NCBI GenBank assembly: GCA_049603715.1
Contig: JBMYSW010000007.1
Coordinates: forward strand, 81,719-145,718
Source of the DNA: Pontibacterium sp049603715
GTDB lineage: Bacteria > Pseudomonadota > Gammaproteobacteria > Pseudomonadales > Balneatricaceae
Reading direction: 5' to 3'
DNA length: 64,000 nucleotides
The position numbers were made by a program, and so were the translations under genes. Shown in pieces: positions 45,887 through 54,545 of this stretch. Positions within the stretch are counted from its first letter, which is position 1; the number at the start of each line of letters is the position of its first letter. Under the pieces are notes generated by a model. The model saw nothing but the letters and a program-made list of their open reading frames with translations, was not told where the DNA came from and searched no databases.

Positions 45887-47536
45887 TTACATGTTTGGAT
45901 AGTTAGGGCCGCCCATACCTTCTGGTACTACCCAGCGGATGTTTTGAGTTGGGTCTTTAATATCACAGGTTTTACAGTGTAAGCAGTTTTGCGCATTAAT
46001 TTGAAAGCGCTGTTCACCTGCCTCCTCAAGCACTTCATAGACGCCCGCTGGGCAATATCGCTGGGCTGGTTCTGCAAACTTGGGCAGGTTATGCGTCAAA
46101 GGAATCTCTGGGTCGCGCAACTGAAGATGGCATGGTTGATCCTCTTCATGGTTGGTGTTTGATAAGAACACCGAGCTTAGCTTATCAAAGCTTAACTTGC
46201 CGTCAGGTTTTGGGTAATCAATCGGTTGAAACGCTGAAGCGGGACGCAGTTGGGCATAGTCTTCTTGGTTATCACGCAAGGTAATGGGCAGTTTGCCGCC
46301 AAATAAGTTTTGGTCAGCAAAGTTAAATGCGCCGCCAAGGATTGGACCAAATTTATGAAGCGCAGGGCCAAAGTTGCGAGCGCGGAATAGCTCATCATAT
46401 AACCACGAGTTTTTAAATTTATCGGCGAAGCTGGTTAACTCACGGTCTGCACCACCGGCTTGAAGCGCCTCGTAGATTGCCTCTGCCGCAATCATGCCTG
46501 ATTTCATCGCGGTGTGAGTGCCTTTGATTTTTGAAAAGTTCAAGGTGCCAGCGTTACATCCTACTAATAAGCCACCGGGGAATGCCATTTTTGGTAAGGC
46601 ATTAAACCCGCCTTTGGTAATCGCGCGAGCGCCATAAGAGACACGTTTGCCACCCTCTAGGTATTGCTTTAAGACAGGGTGGTGCTTCATCTTTTGAAAC
46701 TCGTCAAACGGGCTTAGGTAGGGGTTGGCGTAATTAAGGTCGACAATCAGCCCCACCACCACTTGGTTATTTTCGGTGTGATAAAGAAAAAACCCACCGC
46801 TGGCGTCTTTCGTTAAAGGCCAACCTGAGCCATGCAAGACCAAGCCCGGCTGGTGTTTGTCAGGCTCAATGTCCCAAAGCTCTTTAATGCCCAAACCGTA
46901 GTGTTGGGCATCTGCTTTAGCGGCAAGGCCAAAGTTTGTTTGCAATTCTTTGCCTAAGTGCCCACGACACCCTTCGGCAAAAATAATGTACTTCGCATGC
47001 AGCTCCATACCTGGCATGTAGCTATCTTTTTGCTCGCCACTGGCGCCAATACCCATATCACCGGTAGCCACGCCTTTGACGCTGCCATCTTCGTGATACA
47101 AAACCTCGGCCGCAGAAAAGCCGGGAAATATTTCGACGCCCAGCCCCTCGGCCTGTTCGGCTAACCAGCGGCAAAGATTGCCAAGACTAACAATATAATT
47201 GCCTTGGTTATGCATCGTATGGGGCACCAGCTTATTAGGTACCTGTTGAGCTTTGTCTGCATCCTTTAGCAGGAAAATTTGATCTTCGGTGACCGGCGTA
47301 TTTAATGGTGCGCCCATTTCTTTCCAGTCAGGGAAAAGCTCGTCAAGCGCGCGGCTTTCGACAACAGCACCCGATAAAATGTGAGCGCCGACTTCAGAGC
47401 CTTTTTCGACCACGCAGACACTGAGCGCTTGCGCTTGTTCGTTGGCTTGTTGCATTAGTTTACATGCGGCTGATAGCCCAGCAGGGCCAGCACCGACAAT
47501 AACAACGTCGAACTCCATAGACTCACGATTGCTCAT
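45887..47536 (-). CDS. Electron transfer flavoprotein-ubiquinone oxidoreductase
   Basis: 549-residue ETF-QO. The FAD-binding Rossmann motif DVVIVGAGPAGLSAACKL begins near residue 9, the middle has KGGFNALPKMAFPGGLLVGC and the quinone/membrane region, and the C-terminal [4Fe-4S] segment is NCLHCKTCDIKDPTQNIRWV. It passes electrons from ETF, reduced by acyl-CoA dehydrogenases and some demethylases, to ubiquinone. GGGGGAACT precedes the ATG. ETF genes are not in the window, and the MarR gene is divergent. Its presence inside the aromatic island may be incidental or may link to acyl-CoA steps of side-chain breakdown. Confidence 0.95.
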   Translation of the reverse strand: MSNRESMEFDVVIVGAGPAGLSAACKLMQQANEQAQALSVCVVEKGSEVGAHILSGAVVESRALDELFPDWKEMGAPLNTPVTEDQIFLLKDADKAQQVPNKLVPHTMHNQGNYIVSLGNLCRWLAEQAEGLGVEIFPGFSAAEVLYHEDGSVKGVATGDMGIGASGEQKDSYMPGMELHAKYIIFAEGCRGHLGKELQTNFGLAAKADAQHYGLGIKELWDIEPDKHQPGLVLHGSGWPLTKDASGGFFLYHTENNQVVVGLIVDLNYANPYLSPFDEFQKMKHHPVLKQYLEGGKRVSYGARAITKGGFNALPKMAFPGGLLVGCNAGTLNFSKIKGTHTAMKSGMIAAEAIYEALQAGGADRELTSFADKFKNSWLYDELFRARNFGPALHKFGPILGGAFNFADQNLFGGKLPITLRDNQEDYAQLRPASAFQPIDYPKPDGKLSFDKLSSVFLSNTNHEEDQPCHLQLRDPEIPLTHNLPKFAEPAQRYCPAGVYEVLEEAGEQRFQINAQNCLHCKTCDIKDPTQNIRWVVPEGMGGPNYPNM

Positions 47537-47902
47537 AGTTCCCCCGATTTATGATTATTATCCTGTTTGACTGACGAATTTATGTGGCATGACAGCATTG
47601 ACCACGAAACGAAAAATATATTAAGTCACAGATTGTTTAGTCTATCAACAATTTGTTTTTCTTATTGTTTCGTATCTTGGGTTTTATGTGGTATTTTGAT
47701 TCGGCTTGTCAGATAAAGATGTCGTGAATAAAAGGTGTCGTGAATAATACGCACTGTGTGTCTACCGCAGCGCGAACACTGCAAGCGCGGACTTATCAGG
47801 CGCGTGCAAAGGGTACCGACGCCTCTACTTGTATGAAGCGTAGGCGTCGACATGACTGTATGGCAGGCGAGTCAGCAATATTTGGGAAAAGATGATAGTT
47901 AG
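47537..47902. promoter_or_regulatory. Divergent ETF-QO/marR promoter region, 366 bp
   Basis: Holds both divergent promoters. A dyad ATTGTT-N9-AACAAT (47632-47652) lies about 95 bp before the ETF-QO start and has the size of a MarR-type operator. No RNA gene or credible ORF is seen. Confidence 0.4.
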
Positions 47903-48367
47903 ATGGCAAAGAAAAAAATCTCGAGTGACATTGATTACGGCATTTTAGATTCACTTATTGGCTATAAGCTGAGGCTTGCACAGGTGAATATGTTCTCGAT
48001 TTTTACCGAACGTTGTGCCGAATTTGATATTACGCCGGGACTCTTTGGCGTTCTTGCTATTGTGGAGCGCAACCCTGGTCTTACTCAGACAGCTATTGCG
48101 AATGCTTTGGGAAATGACCGTTCAGTCATGGTTAGTGTGGTTGATCGCTTAGAGAAAATGAATGTGGTGCAGCGTAAACCATCGGTCTCTGATCGACGCT
48201 CACATGCACTTTATTTAACAGATCACGGAGAAGCGTTGTATCAACAACTTCTTGAAAAAGTGCTGGCCCATGAAAAAGAACTGATGAACTCTTTTACTAA
48301 AGAAGAGCAAACACTCATGATAGACGTGCTCGCTCGCATTGCTGCTTTTCGCCCCACATCCTCTTAA
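47903..48367 (+). CDS. MarR-family transcriptional regulator
   Basis: 154-residue MarR protein. The winged helix is in TQTAIANALGNDRSVMVSVV and DRLEKMNVVQRKPSVSDRRS, followed by the wing HALYLTDHGEALYQQLLE; dimer helices lie at both ends (LIGYKLRLAQVNMFSIFTER). MarR proteins in such clusters commonly respond to phenolic acids or their CoA thioesters. It is divergent from the ETF-QO gene and is followed at 55 bp by a non-autonomous IS5-type element. Confidence 0.88.
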   Translation: MAKKKISSDIDYGILDSLIGYKLRLAQVNMFSIFTERCAEFDITPGLFGVLAIVERNPGLTQTAIANALGNDRSVMVSVVDRLEKMNVVQRKPSVSDRRSHALYLTDHGEALYQQLLEKVLAHEKELMNSFTKEEQTLMIDVLARIAAFRPTSS

Positions 48368-48422
48368 CTCCTCTCGCTCTGGTTTTTACGCTTCTGCTAT
48401 GAGCTTTTGCTCATAGCATTAG

Positions 48423-48687
48423 GGAAGGTACCAATATATCCTTTCGGCAATCTGACGCTCAGCAATGCTCACAATCAAGGAAGGCCTTTGCTGTAATGTC
48501 TAGACCTTATAAAAAGGTCTGACACCGAGTGTGTGTATTGCTGAACGCCCCGTAGGGTAAGCCCTCAAGCCTGCATCTGCGGTGTTGCCGTTCTTATTAA
48601 GGACTTAGGCCATTAATGGCGAACGGCGCCTAGCATCTGCACGCTTGATGGCTTACAGAGCCTCGACGGGACTTGTTCACACCTTCC
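48423..48687. mobile_element. Non-autonomous IS5-type element (MITE), full copy A
   Basis: 265-bp non-coding element. The right end, read outward on the minus strand, is GGAAGGTGTGAACAAGTCC, an IS5-type terminal repeat; the left end starts GGAAGGT then diverges. It is flanked by TTAG (48419-48422) and TTAA (48688-48691), both fitting the IS5 YTAR target. The interior is highly structured: TCAGCAAT (48459) pairs with ATTGCTGA (48537) around an AGACCTT/AAGGTCT hairpin, and GCCGTTC (48587) pairs with GAACGGC (48621) around the palindrome GCCATTAATGGC. Its ends match copies at 62642 and 63913. Confidence 0.85.
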
Positions 48688-48711
48688 TTAACTTAATAGC
48701 TAAACCATTAT

Positions 48712-50685
48712 ATGAATCAAATCAAAAACCTATCTATCGCTGCCCGCGTCGGCTTCGGGTTTGTGGTGATGGTTATCTTGCTGGTACTCTGCGGTTTGTC
48801 TGGCTACATGGGTATCAAAAATTTATCCGAAACCCTCGTGTTTATAACCGATTCAGCGCGTGATGCCGAGCATGGTAGTCTAAATGCAAAGTTGAGTCTT
48901 CAATCCGAAATGCTGGTCACCGAGCGTGTGTTATCCAACTCGTTATCCGTCGAAGATAGCGAACTACTAATGACCGCTTTTCGTGAAGATACAGAGGCGA
49001 ATCTCGGCAAAATTAGTGATTCCCAACAGGTATCAGAAGCGCAGTTGACGGGTATCCAAGCACTTTCGGTTCAGTACGGTACTGCACAGCTTTCGATTTT
49101 TGATGAATATCAGCTTATCAATCAGCAACAACAAGATGTGCGTAAGCAAGTTCAGAAACTGCTAAAACGTATACAAGACTATCAAAGCTCAGCACTTTCA
49201 GCCGACTCGGCATCTACGCCAGCTCATAGCGTGACTAGCCATATAGGTGACCTGAGATTAGCGGGGCTATCCTACTACTTTGCCTTAGAAGCTTATTTGG
49301 CCGCCGAGTCACCGGAAGATGTCTACCCGAAGGTTGAGAGTGCCGCAGAAAGGTTAAAGAATAGTTTTAAAGTACTTTCTGATGCATCAAACGATCAACG
49401 TTTGGCAGGGGACGTTAAGAAGATTAAACGTTCCGTGCGCCAGTTGGATCAGGCCGTCACGCAACTACTCTTTGACTATCAGCAGTTCCATGAGAGTCGC
49501 CAAGCGGTCAATGAAGTGACGGACGCGCTGCTGGCTGAACTCAATCAAGTTGCTGACCAGAGTCGAAGTGTTGTGCAGACGTCTGTCGATAAGGTCGATG
49601 AGTTAGTTTCTACCTCTCTGCTGGCGACGTTGGCTCCCTCCATCATTGGGGTGGTGGTGTCAATCTTAGTATTTTTGATTGTGTTGTATTCGGTGGTCGT
49701 GCCCATTCGTAAGATCGCGATTAACCTGCATCAGATAGGTCAAGGAGACGGTGACCTAAACGTTTCCTTGCCCGAGACCGGCGCATCCGAATTGGCCACA
49801 GTTGCGGTGGGTTTTAACGACTTCGTTCGCAAAATTAGAAACACGGTAGAAGGAGTTTCTGATACGGTACAAGCACTCAGCATCGCGACAAAAAATGTTC
49901 ATGAATTAAGCTCTGCGTCTGCTAAAACGCTAGACCTGCAAACAGCAGAGACAGAACAAGCCGCCACGGCCGTCAATGAGATGAGCCATAGCACCAAAAG
50001 TGTTGCACAGCATGCTTCACAAGCCTCAACAGCCGCATCGTCAGCTGATCGCGCTGTCTCCGATGGGCAATCGCAAGTAGACGCCACTATTACCACCATC
50101 GAAAGGCAAATCGTACAACTAACGCAAGCGGCAAACGTGATTAATCAGTTAGCACAAGATAGTGACCGTATTTCTGATGTGTTAGGTGTGATCAATGATA
50201 TTGCCGAACAGACAAACTTACTTGCGCTTAACGCTGCGATTGAAGCGGCTCGTGCCGGTGATGCGGGGCGTGGCTTTGCGGTGGTGGCTGACGAAGTGCG
50301 AGAACTGGCAAGCCGTACGCAAGACTCGACAACAAAAATCCAAACGGTGATTGTTCAGCTTAATTCGGCAGCGGCACAAGCGGTAGAGTCTATGGCAAAA
50401 AGCCAAGCGTCAGCACTTGAGAGTGCCTCTCAGGCACAAGAGTCTGGTAGTTCGCTTCGTGCGATTTCAGATGAGTCGCGCATTATGAGCGATATGAATT
50501 TACAGATCGCAAGCGTGGCCGAGCAACAGGCCGTTGTGGCGGAGACAATTAATCAAAATGTGGTCAGTATTGCTCATCGAGCCCAAGAAGCTCAAAAAGC
50601 ATCGGGTGATATGGCTCGTTCTGCCGAGCAGCTTGCGCAAATAACAGCGAGCATCGAAACCTTGGTGTCTGAGTTTAAATACTAA
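48712..50685 (+). CDS. Methyl-accepting chemotaxis protein
   Basis: 657-residue chemoreceptor. TM1 is at residues ~13-33 (RVGFGFVVMVILLVLCGLSG), a helical periplasmic domain of ~265 residues follows, and TM2 lies near 303-326 (SIIGVVVSILVFLIVLYSVV). HAMP and a long coiled coil lead to the signalling tip IAEQTNLLALNAAIEAARAG then GRGFAVVADEVRELASRTQD. No C-terminal CheR pentapeptide is seen. The ATG lies 24 bp after the right end of the MITE and has no obvious ribosome binding site, so the insertion may have replaced the native leader. The location suggests sensing of aromatic acids, but that is inference. Confidence 0.93.
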   Translation: MNQIKNLSIAARVGFGFVVMVILLVLCGLSGYMGIKNLSETLVFITDSARDAEHGSLNAKLSLQSEMLVTERVLSNSLSVEDSELLMTAFREDTEANLGKISDSQQVSEAQLTGIQALSVQYGTAQLSIFDEYQLINQQQQDVRKQVQKLLKRIQDYQSSALSADSASTPAHSVTSHIGDLRLAGLSYYFALEAYLAAESPEDVYPKVESAAERLKNSFKVLSDASNDQRLAGDVKKIKRSVRQLDQAVTQLLFDYQQFHESRQAVNEVTDALLAELNQVADQSRSVVQTSVDKVDELVSTSLLATLAPSIIGVVVSILVFLIVLYSVVVPIRKIAINLHQIGQGDGDLNVSLPETGASELATVAVGFNDFVRKIRNTVEGVSDTVQALSIATKNVHELSSASAKTLDLQTAETEQAATAVNEMSHSTKSVAQHASQASTAASSADRAVSDGQSQVDATITTIERQIVQLTQAANVINQLAQDSDRISDVLGVINDIAEQTNLLALNAAIEAARAGDAGRGFAVVADEVRELASRTQDSTTKIQTVIVQLNSAAAQAVESMAKSQASALESASQAQESGSSLRAISDESRIMSDMNLQIASVAEQQAVVAETINQNVVSIAHRAQEAQKASGDMARSAEQLAQITASIETLVSEFKY

Positions 50686-50719
50686 TAGGGATTTCTCTCT
50701 ATCTCACTCTACTCTGCGC

Positions 50720-50741
50720 CATCAGCCATCAGCCATCAGCC
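50720..50741. repeat. 7-bp tandem repeat CATCAGC x3
   Basis: CATCAGC three times in direct succession in the space between the chemoreceptor gene and the convergent DUF2889 gene. Likely replication slippage; no function is evident. Confidence 0.7.
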
Positions 50742-50780
50742 AAGGAGGGCTCAATAGCTGAGAACATAAGGTTCGTGGTA

Positions 50781-51335
50781 TCAATCGACGTTTTTCCAAA
50801 CGATGGTATCTGCTCTGCCGCCGGTTCTAAACCCATAACAGGTGTCTAAATGGGTTCGTTTTTCACTTGCTGACGCGGCGAATCCTTCCGTAAAGTTAAG
50901 ATGGTAGCCGCGAATAGTTTGAAAGGCTGCTGTTGCCAATACCGGCAACATCTCGGTGAGGTGCGTGCATGCATGGTTACGTTGCAGCGCCTGTCTTACC
51001 TCATTTATCCAACCTTTTCCGATTCGAATGCCAATCAAGTTTTCGTAAATGTTGGCTGCATTGGGGCAATCCAGATAAGGGGTTGCCATCATCTTGGCAT
51101 ACGCATCAACGATTAGCAGGTCATCATCTACGGTAATTGTGAGTGTCATATCATGCAGAGGTTTACCCACTTCTACACAATTAACGCCCGGGTCCGGTAG
51201 ATCGAGAGGATAAGCCTTGGTGTCAAACAACAGGGCTTCAATGTCCCAGAGCTTGTCCTCACGGAGAAAACCTTGTACCTCGATTCTGCGTTTGTGAAGT
51301 GGGGTTCTTTGTATATCGCTGGCACGCTTAACCAT
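50781..51335 (-). CDS. DUF2889-family protein, unknown function
   Basis: 184 residues from the ATG at 51335 (GGAGT upstream). The sequence fits DUF2889: RTPLHKRRIEVQGFLREDKL, WDIEALLFDTKAYP, the central MTLTITVDDDLLIVDAYAKM, and LIGIRIGKGWINEVRQALQR then GCTHL-like ACTHLTEMLPVLATAAFQTI. No enzymatic motif is known to me. DUF2889 genes tend to occur in clusters for aromatic or acyl-CoA catabolism, in keeping with its place here between the chemoreceptor and pobA. Confidence 0.75.
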   Translation of the reverse strand: MVKRASDIQRTPLHKRRIEVQGFLREDKLWDIEALLFDTKAYPLDLPDPGVNCVEVGKPLHDMTLTITVDDDLLIVDAYAKMMATPYLDCPNAANIYENLIGIRIGKGWINEVRQALQRNHACTHLTEMLPVLATAAFQTIRGYHLNFTEGFAASASEKRTHLDTCYGFRTGGRADTIVWKNVD

Positions 51336-51787
51336 CTGGCTACTCCGTCTGATCTTATTGTTTTGTGTGTACATAGTTTAATGATTAAACAATTTTTTTA
51401 AAGCCCCATTGTCAGGGTTGTTATCAAACTTAATGATGGTTGAAAATTGACGGGGGATAGTGGAGATTGTTGAGGTGTTCACAAAAACAAATAGCGTTGT
51501 CTCTTAGTTTATTTCCCACAAGTAAGGTGTATTCGTAATCTTTAGCTATGTAGTAAATGGTTGTTTTTTTGGTTCGTTATATAAAAATTATAATCAACCA
51601 AAATCGACTATTCATGCCTTCCTTAGGTGAACCATTGGTTTGATGTTTGAAAGCATGGCGTTGTATATGTCGTTGTGGTTGTGTGAGACCGCACGGCAAT
51701 GAGCAACGCTCTCAAGCCAATGGCGCTTTGCACTATGAGTTGTAAAAGCAAACTCCTCGCAATTGATATTATTTCTGTCACTTGACC

Positions 51788-51813
51788 GCCGCTTAGACTA
51801 GCGGCTTTTTTTT
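51788..51813 (+). terminator. Orphan plus-strand terminator
   Basis: GCCGCT-TAGACT-AGCGGC followed by eight T residues, a textbook rho-independent terminator. No plus-strand gene lies within 1 kb upstream, so it may end a small RNA or be the remnant of an imported unit. Confidence 0.75.
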
Positions 51814-51917
51814 GCCCACACCTTCCCTAGGTAACTGGAGTGGAAAGCACAGTGGGGCTGGCGCGTGATCAAGAAACGTCGGCGGACGGTGCGTATCGTG
51901 CGCAACGGGTGAGTCAT

Positions 51918-51941
51918 CCCGCCCTAAAAAGTTAGGGCGGG
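51918..51941 (-). terminator. Stem-loop after pobA
   Basis: CCCGCCCTAA and TTAGGGCGGG form a perfect 10-bp stem with a 4-nt loop, 18 bp after the pobA stop. It lacks a T-run on the minus strand, so it may be a weak terminator or an mRNA-stabilising hairpin. Confidence 0.6.
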
Positions 51942-51958
51942 CTGTTAAATGTTATGGC

Positions 51959-53170
51959 TTATTCGGCCAGTTCTTCGTAAGGAAGTCCGACATATTGATC
52001 AGCAATGATCTTGCGTCCTGTTTCCGAATTTAAGTAGTAATTTAGCTCAGATTCCATAAAACGCTCGAATGTTACTGCGTCCATGTTGCTCGATTTCTCA
52101 TCGTAGTTATGTAGCATGTTGCTCATCCACCATGAGAAACGCTCACCATTCCAAACACGGCGCAAAGCGATTTCTGAATATTGCGTGATGCAATCAGGAT
52201 CATTCTGTTTGTAAACGCGCGTCATGATTTTGTAGAGCGTTGCAACGTCAGATGCAGCCAAGTTCAATCCTTTAGCACCGGTCGGTGGCACGATGTGCGC
52301 GGCATCCCCAACGAGAAAAAGGCGACCATACTGCATAGGTTCGCAAACAAAAGAACGCAGCGGGGCAATGCTTTTTTCGATACTTGGTCCAGTCACCATG
52401 TTTTCGGCAACGTCGCTTGGCAGGCGTTTCTTTAGTTCTTCCCAAAACGCCTCGTCGCTCCAGTCCTCAACTTTGTCAGTCAATGGTACCTGAAGGTAGT
52501 AACGGGAACGCGTTTCGGAGCGCATGCTAGCCAGTGCGAAATCGCGTTCGTGTTTGCAGTAGATGAGTTCGCTGTGTGCAGGAGGGGTGTCGCTAAGAAG
52601 ACCCAACCAACCAAATGGGTAAACGCGCTCGTGCTCGGTGCGAAGTTCTGCGGGGATCGTTTGGCGAGATACACCGTGGAAGCCATCACAGCCTGCAACG
52701 TAATCACATTCAAGCTCGTACTCTTCGCCATTTTGCTCAAAGGTTACCGTGGGGGTGTCGGATTTCACATTATGTGGTTGAACATTTGCGGCTTCGTAGT
52801 AAGTCGGCAGTTCTGCCGCTGTACGTGCTTCCATCAAGTCTTGGGTGATTTCTACTTGGCCATAGCACACCACTGTCTTGCCGCCAGTTAGGCCTTTAAG
52901 GTCGATATGTACTCGGCGACCATTAGCAGAAATTTCGAAACCGCCGTGAACATCGCCTTCAGCATCCATTCGTTCTGCAACGCCTGCTTCGCGTACTAAG
53001 TCGGCAAAGCCTTGTTCTAAGATTCCGGCGCGGATGCGACCGAGTACGTATTCGCCTGTTGCGCGTTCCAGAATGACATTCTCAATCCCTTGTTTGCTCA
53101 AGAGTTGTCCTAGCAGCAGGCCAGAAGGCCCTGCACCGATAATAGCGACTTGTGTTTTTATCTTTTTCAT
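51959..53170 (-). CDS. pobA: 4-Hydroxybenzoate 3-monooxygenase
   Basis: 403 residues from the ATG at 53170, the usual PobA size (~394). It is an FAD flavoprotein hydroxylase converting 4-hydroxybenzoate to protocatechuate with NAD(P)H and oxygen. Motifs are VAIIGAGPSGLLLGQLLSKQ (FAD), RIRAGILEQGFADLVREAGV, the D-G motif CDYVAGCDGFHGVSRQTIP and the second FAD motif GRLFLVGDAAHIVPPTGAKG. It is divergent from an AraC-type regulator over 302 bp with a 9-bp-arm dyad upstream, the classical pobR-pobA arrangement. Confidence 0.96.
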   Translation of the reverse strand: MKKIKTQVAIIGAGPSGLLLGQLLSKQGIENVILERATGEYVLGRIRAGILEQGFADLVREAGVAERMDAEGDVHGGFEISANGRRVHIDLKGLTGGKTVVCYGQVEITQDLMEARTAAELPTYYEAANVQPHNVKSDTPTVTFEQNGEEYELECDYVAGCDGFHGVSRQTIPAELRTEHERVYPFGWLGLLSDTPPAHSELIYCKHERDFALASMRSETRSRYYLQVPLTDKVEDWSDEAFWEELKKRLPSDVAENMVTGPSIEKSIAPLRSFVCEPMQYGRLFLVGDAAHIVPPTGAKGLNLAASDVATLYKIMTRVYKQNDPDCITQYSEIALRRVWNGERFSWWMSNMLHNYDEKSSNMDAVTFERFMESELNYYLNSETGRKIIADQYVGLPYEELAE

Positions 53171-53472
53171 AATTATCCGTCCACTTTTTACATCAAGGGT
53201 TGTTTCTTCTTGTGTAAATATTCCAACACTATCGCGGGCGAATGAATGGATAAAGTGCACACTATATTGTACTTTATTAACAGTTTGGTGCTTTTTGTTT
53301 GAAAGCAAGATGGGGGTCGTCTGTTATGGGTATAGTACCGCTACTTTTTATGCTGTTTACGAGAAAAAATCGTCCGCATGTGGCGCTATTCTTAAGGTGC
53401 TATGGCTGCGGTTAGCGATGGTCGTGGTGACGTCAGAAGAAGCGAAAGTGATCGAAACTAGCAGGGGCTAAG
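53171..53472. promoter_or_regulatory. Divergent pobA/pobR control region
   Basis: 302 bp. It contains an inverted repeat TAAAGTGCA-N8-TGTACTTTA (53251-53276) about 80-105 bp before the pobA start, a candidate regulator site. An ORF spanning it (53034-53471) has no coding character. Confidence 0.5.
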
Positions 53473-54387
53473 ATGGAAAAAAAGCATAAAAAACGAGCCG
53501 ATAAAGCGTTGATCTCCAGTTACGGCTTATATAGCGAAGCACAGTCCTCATCCGATCCCGAACTTATTCATATAGAGGATATTCGCAGCCGCGCCGAGTT
53601 GTTCGATTGGACCATTAATATTCACACCCACCCTAAAATGTTCCAATTGGTTTATGTGGCTAAGGGCAGCGTCAACATTCATATAGATGGTCATGAAGAA
53701 CAGCAACAGGCGCCCTGTCTTATTACGGTTCCCGGTTCGGTTGTGCATGGTTTTCAGTTTTGCGAAGAAACCACCGAAGGTGTGGTGGTGACCGTTTCGC
53801 AACTGGTACTTTTGGAAGACCATTTTTATCGTGAGTTTCCTTTTACCGAGGAGTTGCTCGGCCAGCCTCATATTCTTACCTATAACGAGGATGACCCAGA
53901 TACCGCGTTCTTGAGTTATATGTTCGGCCAAATGAAGGCGGAGTATTTGGACGTTAGAGCCGGAAAAAAGGTGATGTTTGAGTGGTTGTTATTTTCGCTG
54001 CTGGTTAAAGTTGGGCGTAAGCTGCAGGTGCATCAGGCAGAGAAAGAAGTCTCTGCCAGCCGCTATGATCAGCGTTATCAGCAACTCACCGCCTTAATCG
54101 AGAAGCATTATAAAGAGCATCTTAATGCAACCTTTTATGCCGAAGCCTTGCATACTACCGTCATGGGGTTAAATCGTGCTTGCAACGCTGTGGCAGGAAC
54201 AGGGCTAAGTGAGTTGCTTCAAGACAGATTGGTATTGGAAGCGCAGCGTTTTTTGATCTATACCGCCGCACCTGCGTCGTTAATTGCCTACGATTTGGGG
54301 TTTAAAGACCCGGCTTACTTCTCGCGTTTTTTTAAGAGGAGGGTGGGTTTAAGTCCTGGTGAGTTTAGACAACAGCGAGACCAATAA
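53473..54387 (+). CDS. pobR: AraC-family activator, PobR-like
   Basis: 304-residue AraC/XylS-type protein. The N-terminal cupin half has FDWTINIHTHPKMFQLVYVA and LITVPGSVVHGFQF, as in PobR, which binds 4-hydroxybenzoate. The C-terminal half holds two HTH units with FYAEALHTTVMGLNRACNAV and SLIAYDLGFKDPAYFSRFFK. AGGGG precedes the ATG. It is divergently placed to pobA, matching the known pobR-pobA pairing, so it is expected to activate pobA with 4-hydroxybenzoate. Confidence 0.85.
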   Translation: MEKKHKKRADKALISSYGLYSEAQSSSDPELIHIEDIRSRAELFDWTINIHTHPKMFQLVYVAKGSVNIHIDGHEEQQQAPCLITVPGSVVHGFQFCEETTEGVVVTVSQLVLLEDHFYREFPFTEELLGQPHILTYNEDDPDTAFLSYMFGQMKAEYLDVRAGKKVMFEWLLFSLLVKVGRKLQVHQAEKEVSASRYDQRYQQLTALIEKHYKEHLNATFYAEALHTTVMGLNRACNAVAGTGLSELLQDRLVLEAQRFLIYTAAPASLIAYDLGFKDPAYFSRFFKRRVGLSPGEFRQQRDQ

Positions 54388-54545
54388 AAGCTGACTGGTA
54401 AACGACTAACCGCGATAAAGGCGATAGTCACAAGGCAAAAGTCACAGGTGCTTGCGCACCCGTGTTGACGAATAGGCCTAAGCCGATAAACACCCTTGGC
54501 CTATTCAAAGCATGCGGCTTAGCGCATGCAGCGGAAGGAGTATAA

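Larger units (their letters stand above)
51336..51958. other. Intergenic region with IS5-like solo ends and an orphan terminator
   Basis: 623 bp without a protein gene. Two sites resemble IS5 right ends with YTAR beside them (CCTTCC at 51617-51622 then TTAG; CACACCTTCC ending at 51826 then CTAG). Between them lie a possible promoter (TTGATG 51640-51645, 16-nt spacer, TGTATA) and a plus-strand terminator. A pobA 3' hairpin is at the right end. Confidence 0.5.

Noticed and set aside
47662..47853. 63-codon minus-strand frame in the ETF-QO/marR gap
   Set aside because: Low-complexity, Arg/Thr-rich, with no ribosome binding site; it looks like a chance frame in promoter DNA.
53034..53471. 145-codon plus-strand frame over the pobA start and promoter
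   Set aside because: It is antisense to pobA for its first part and has no recognisable protein character; pobA and the AraC gene explain the region.
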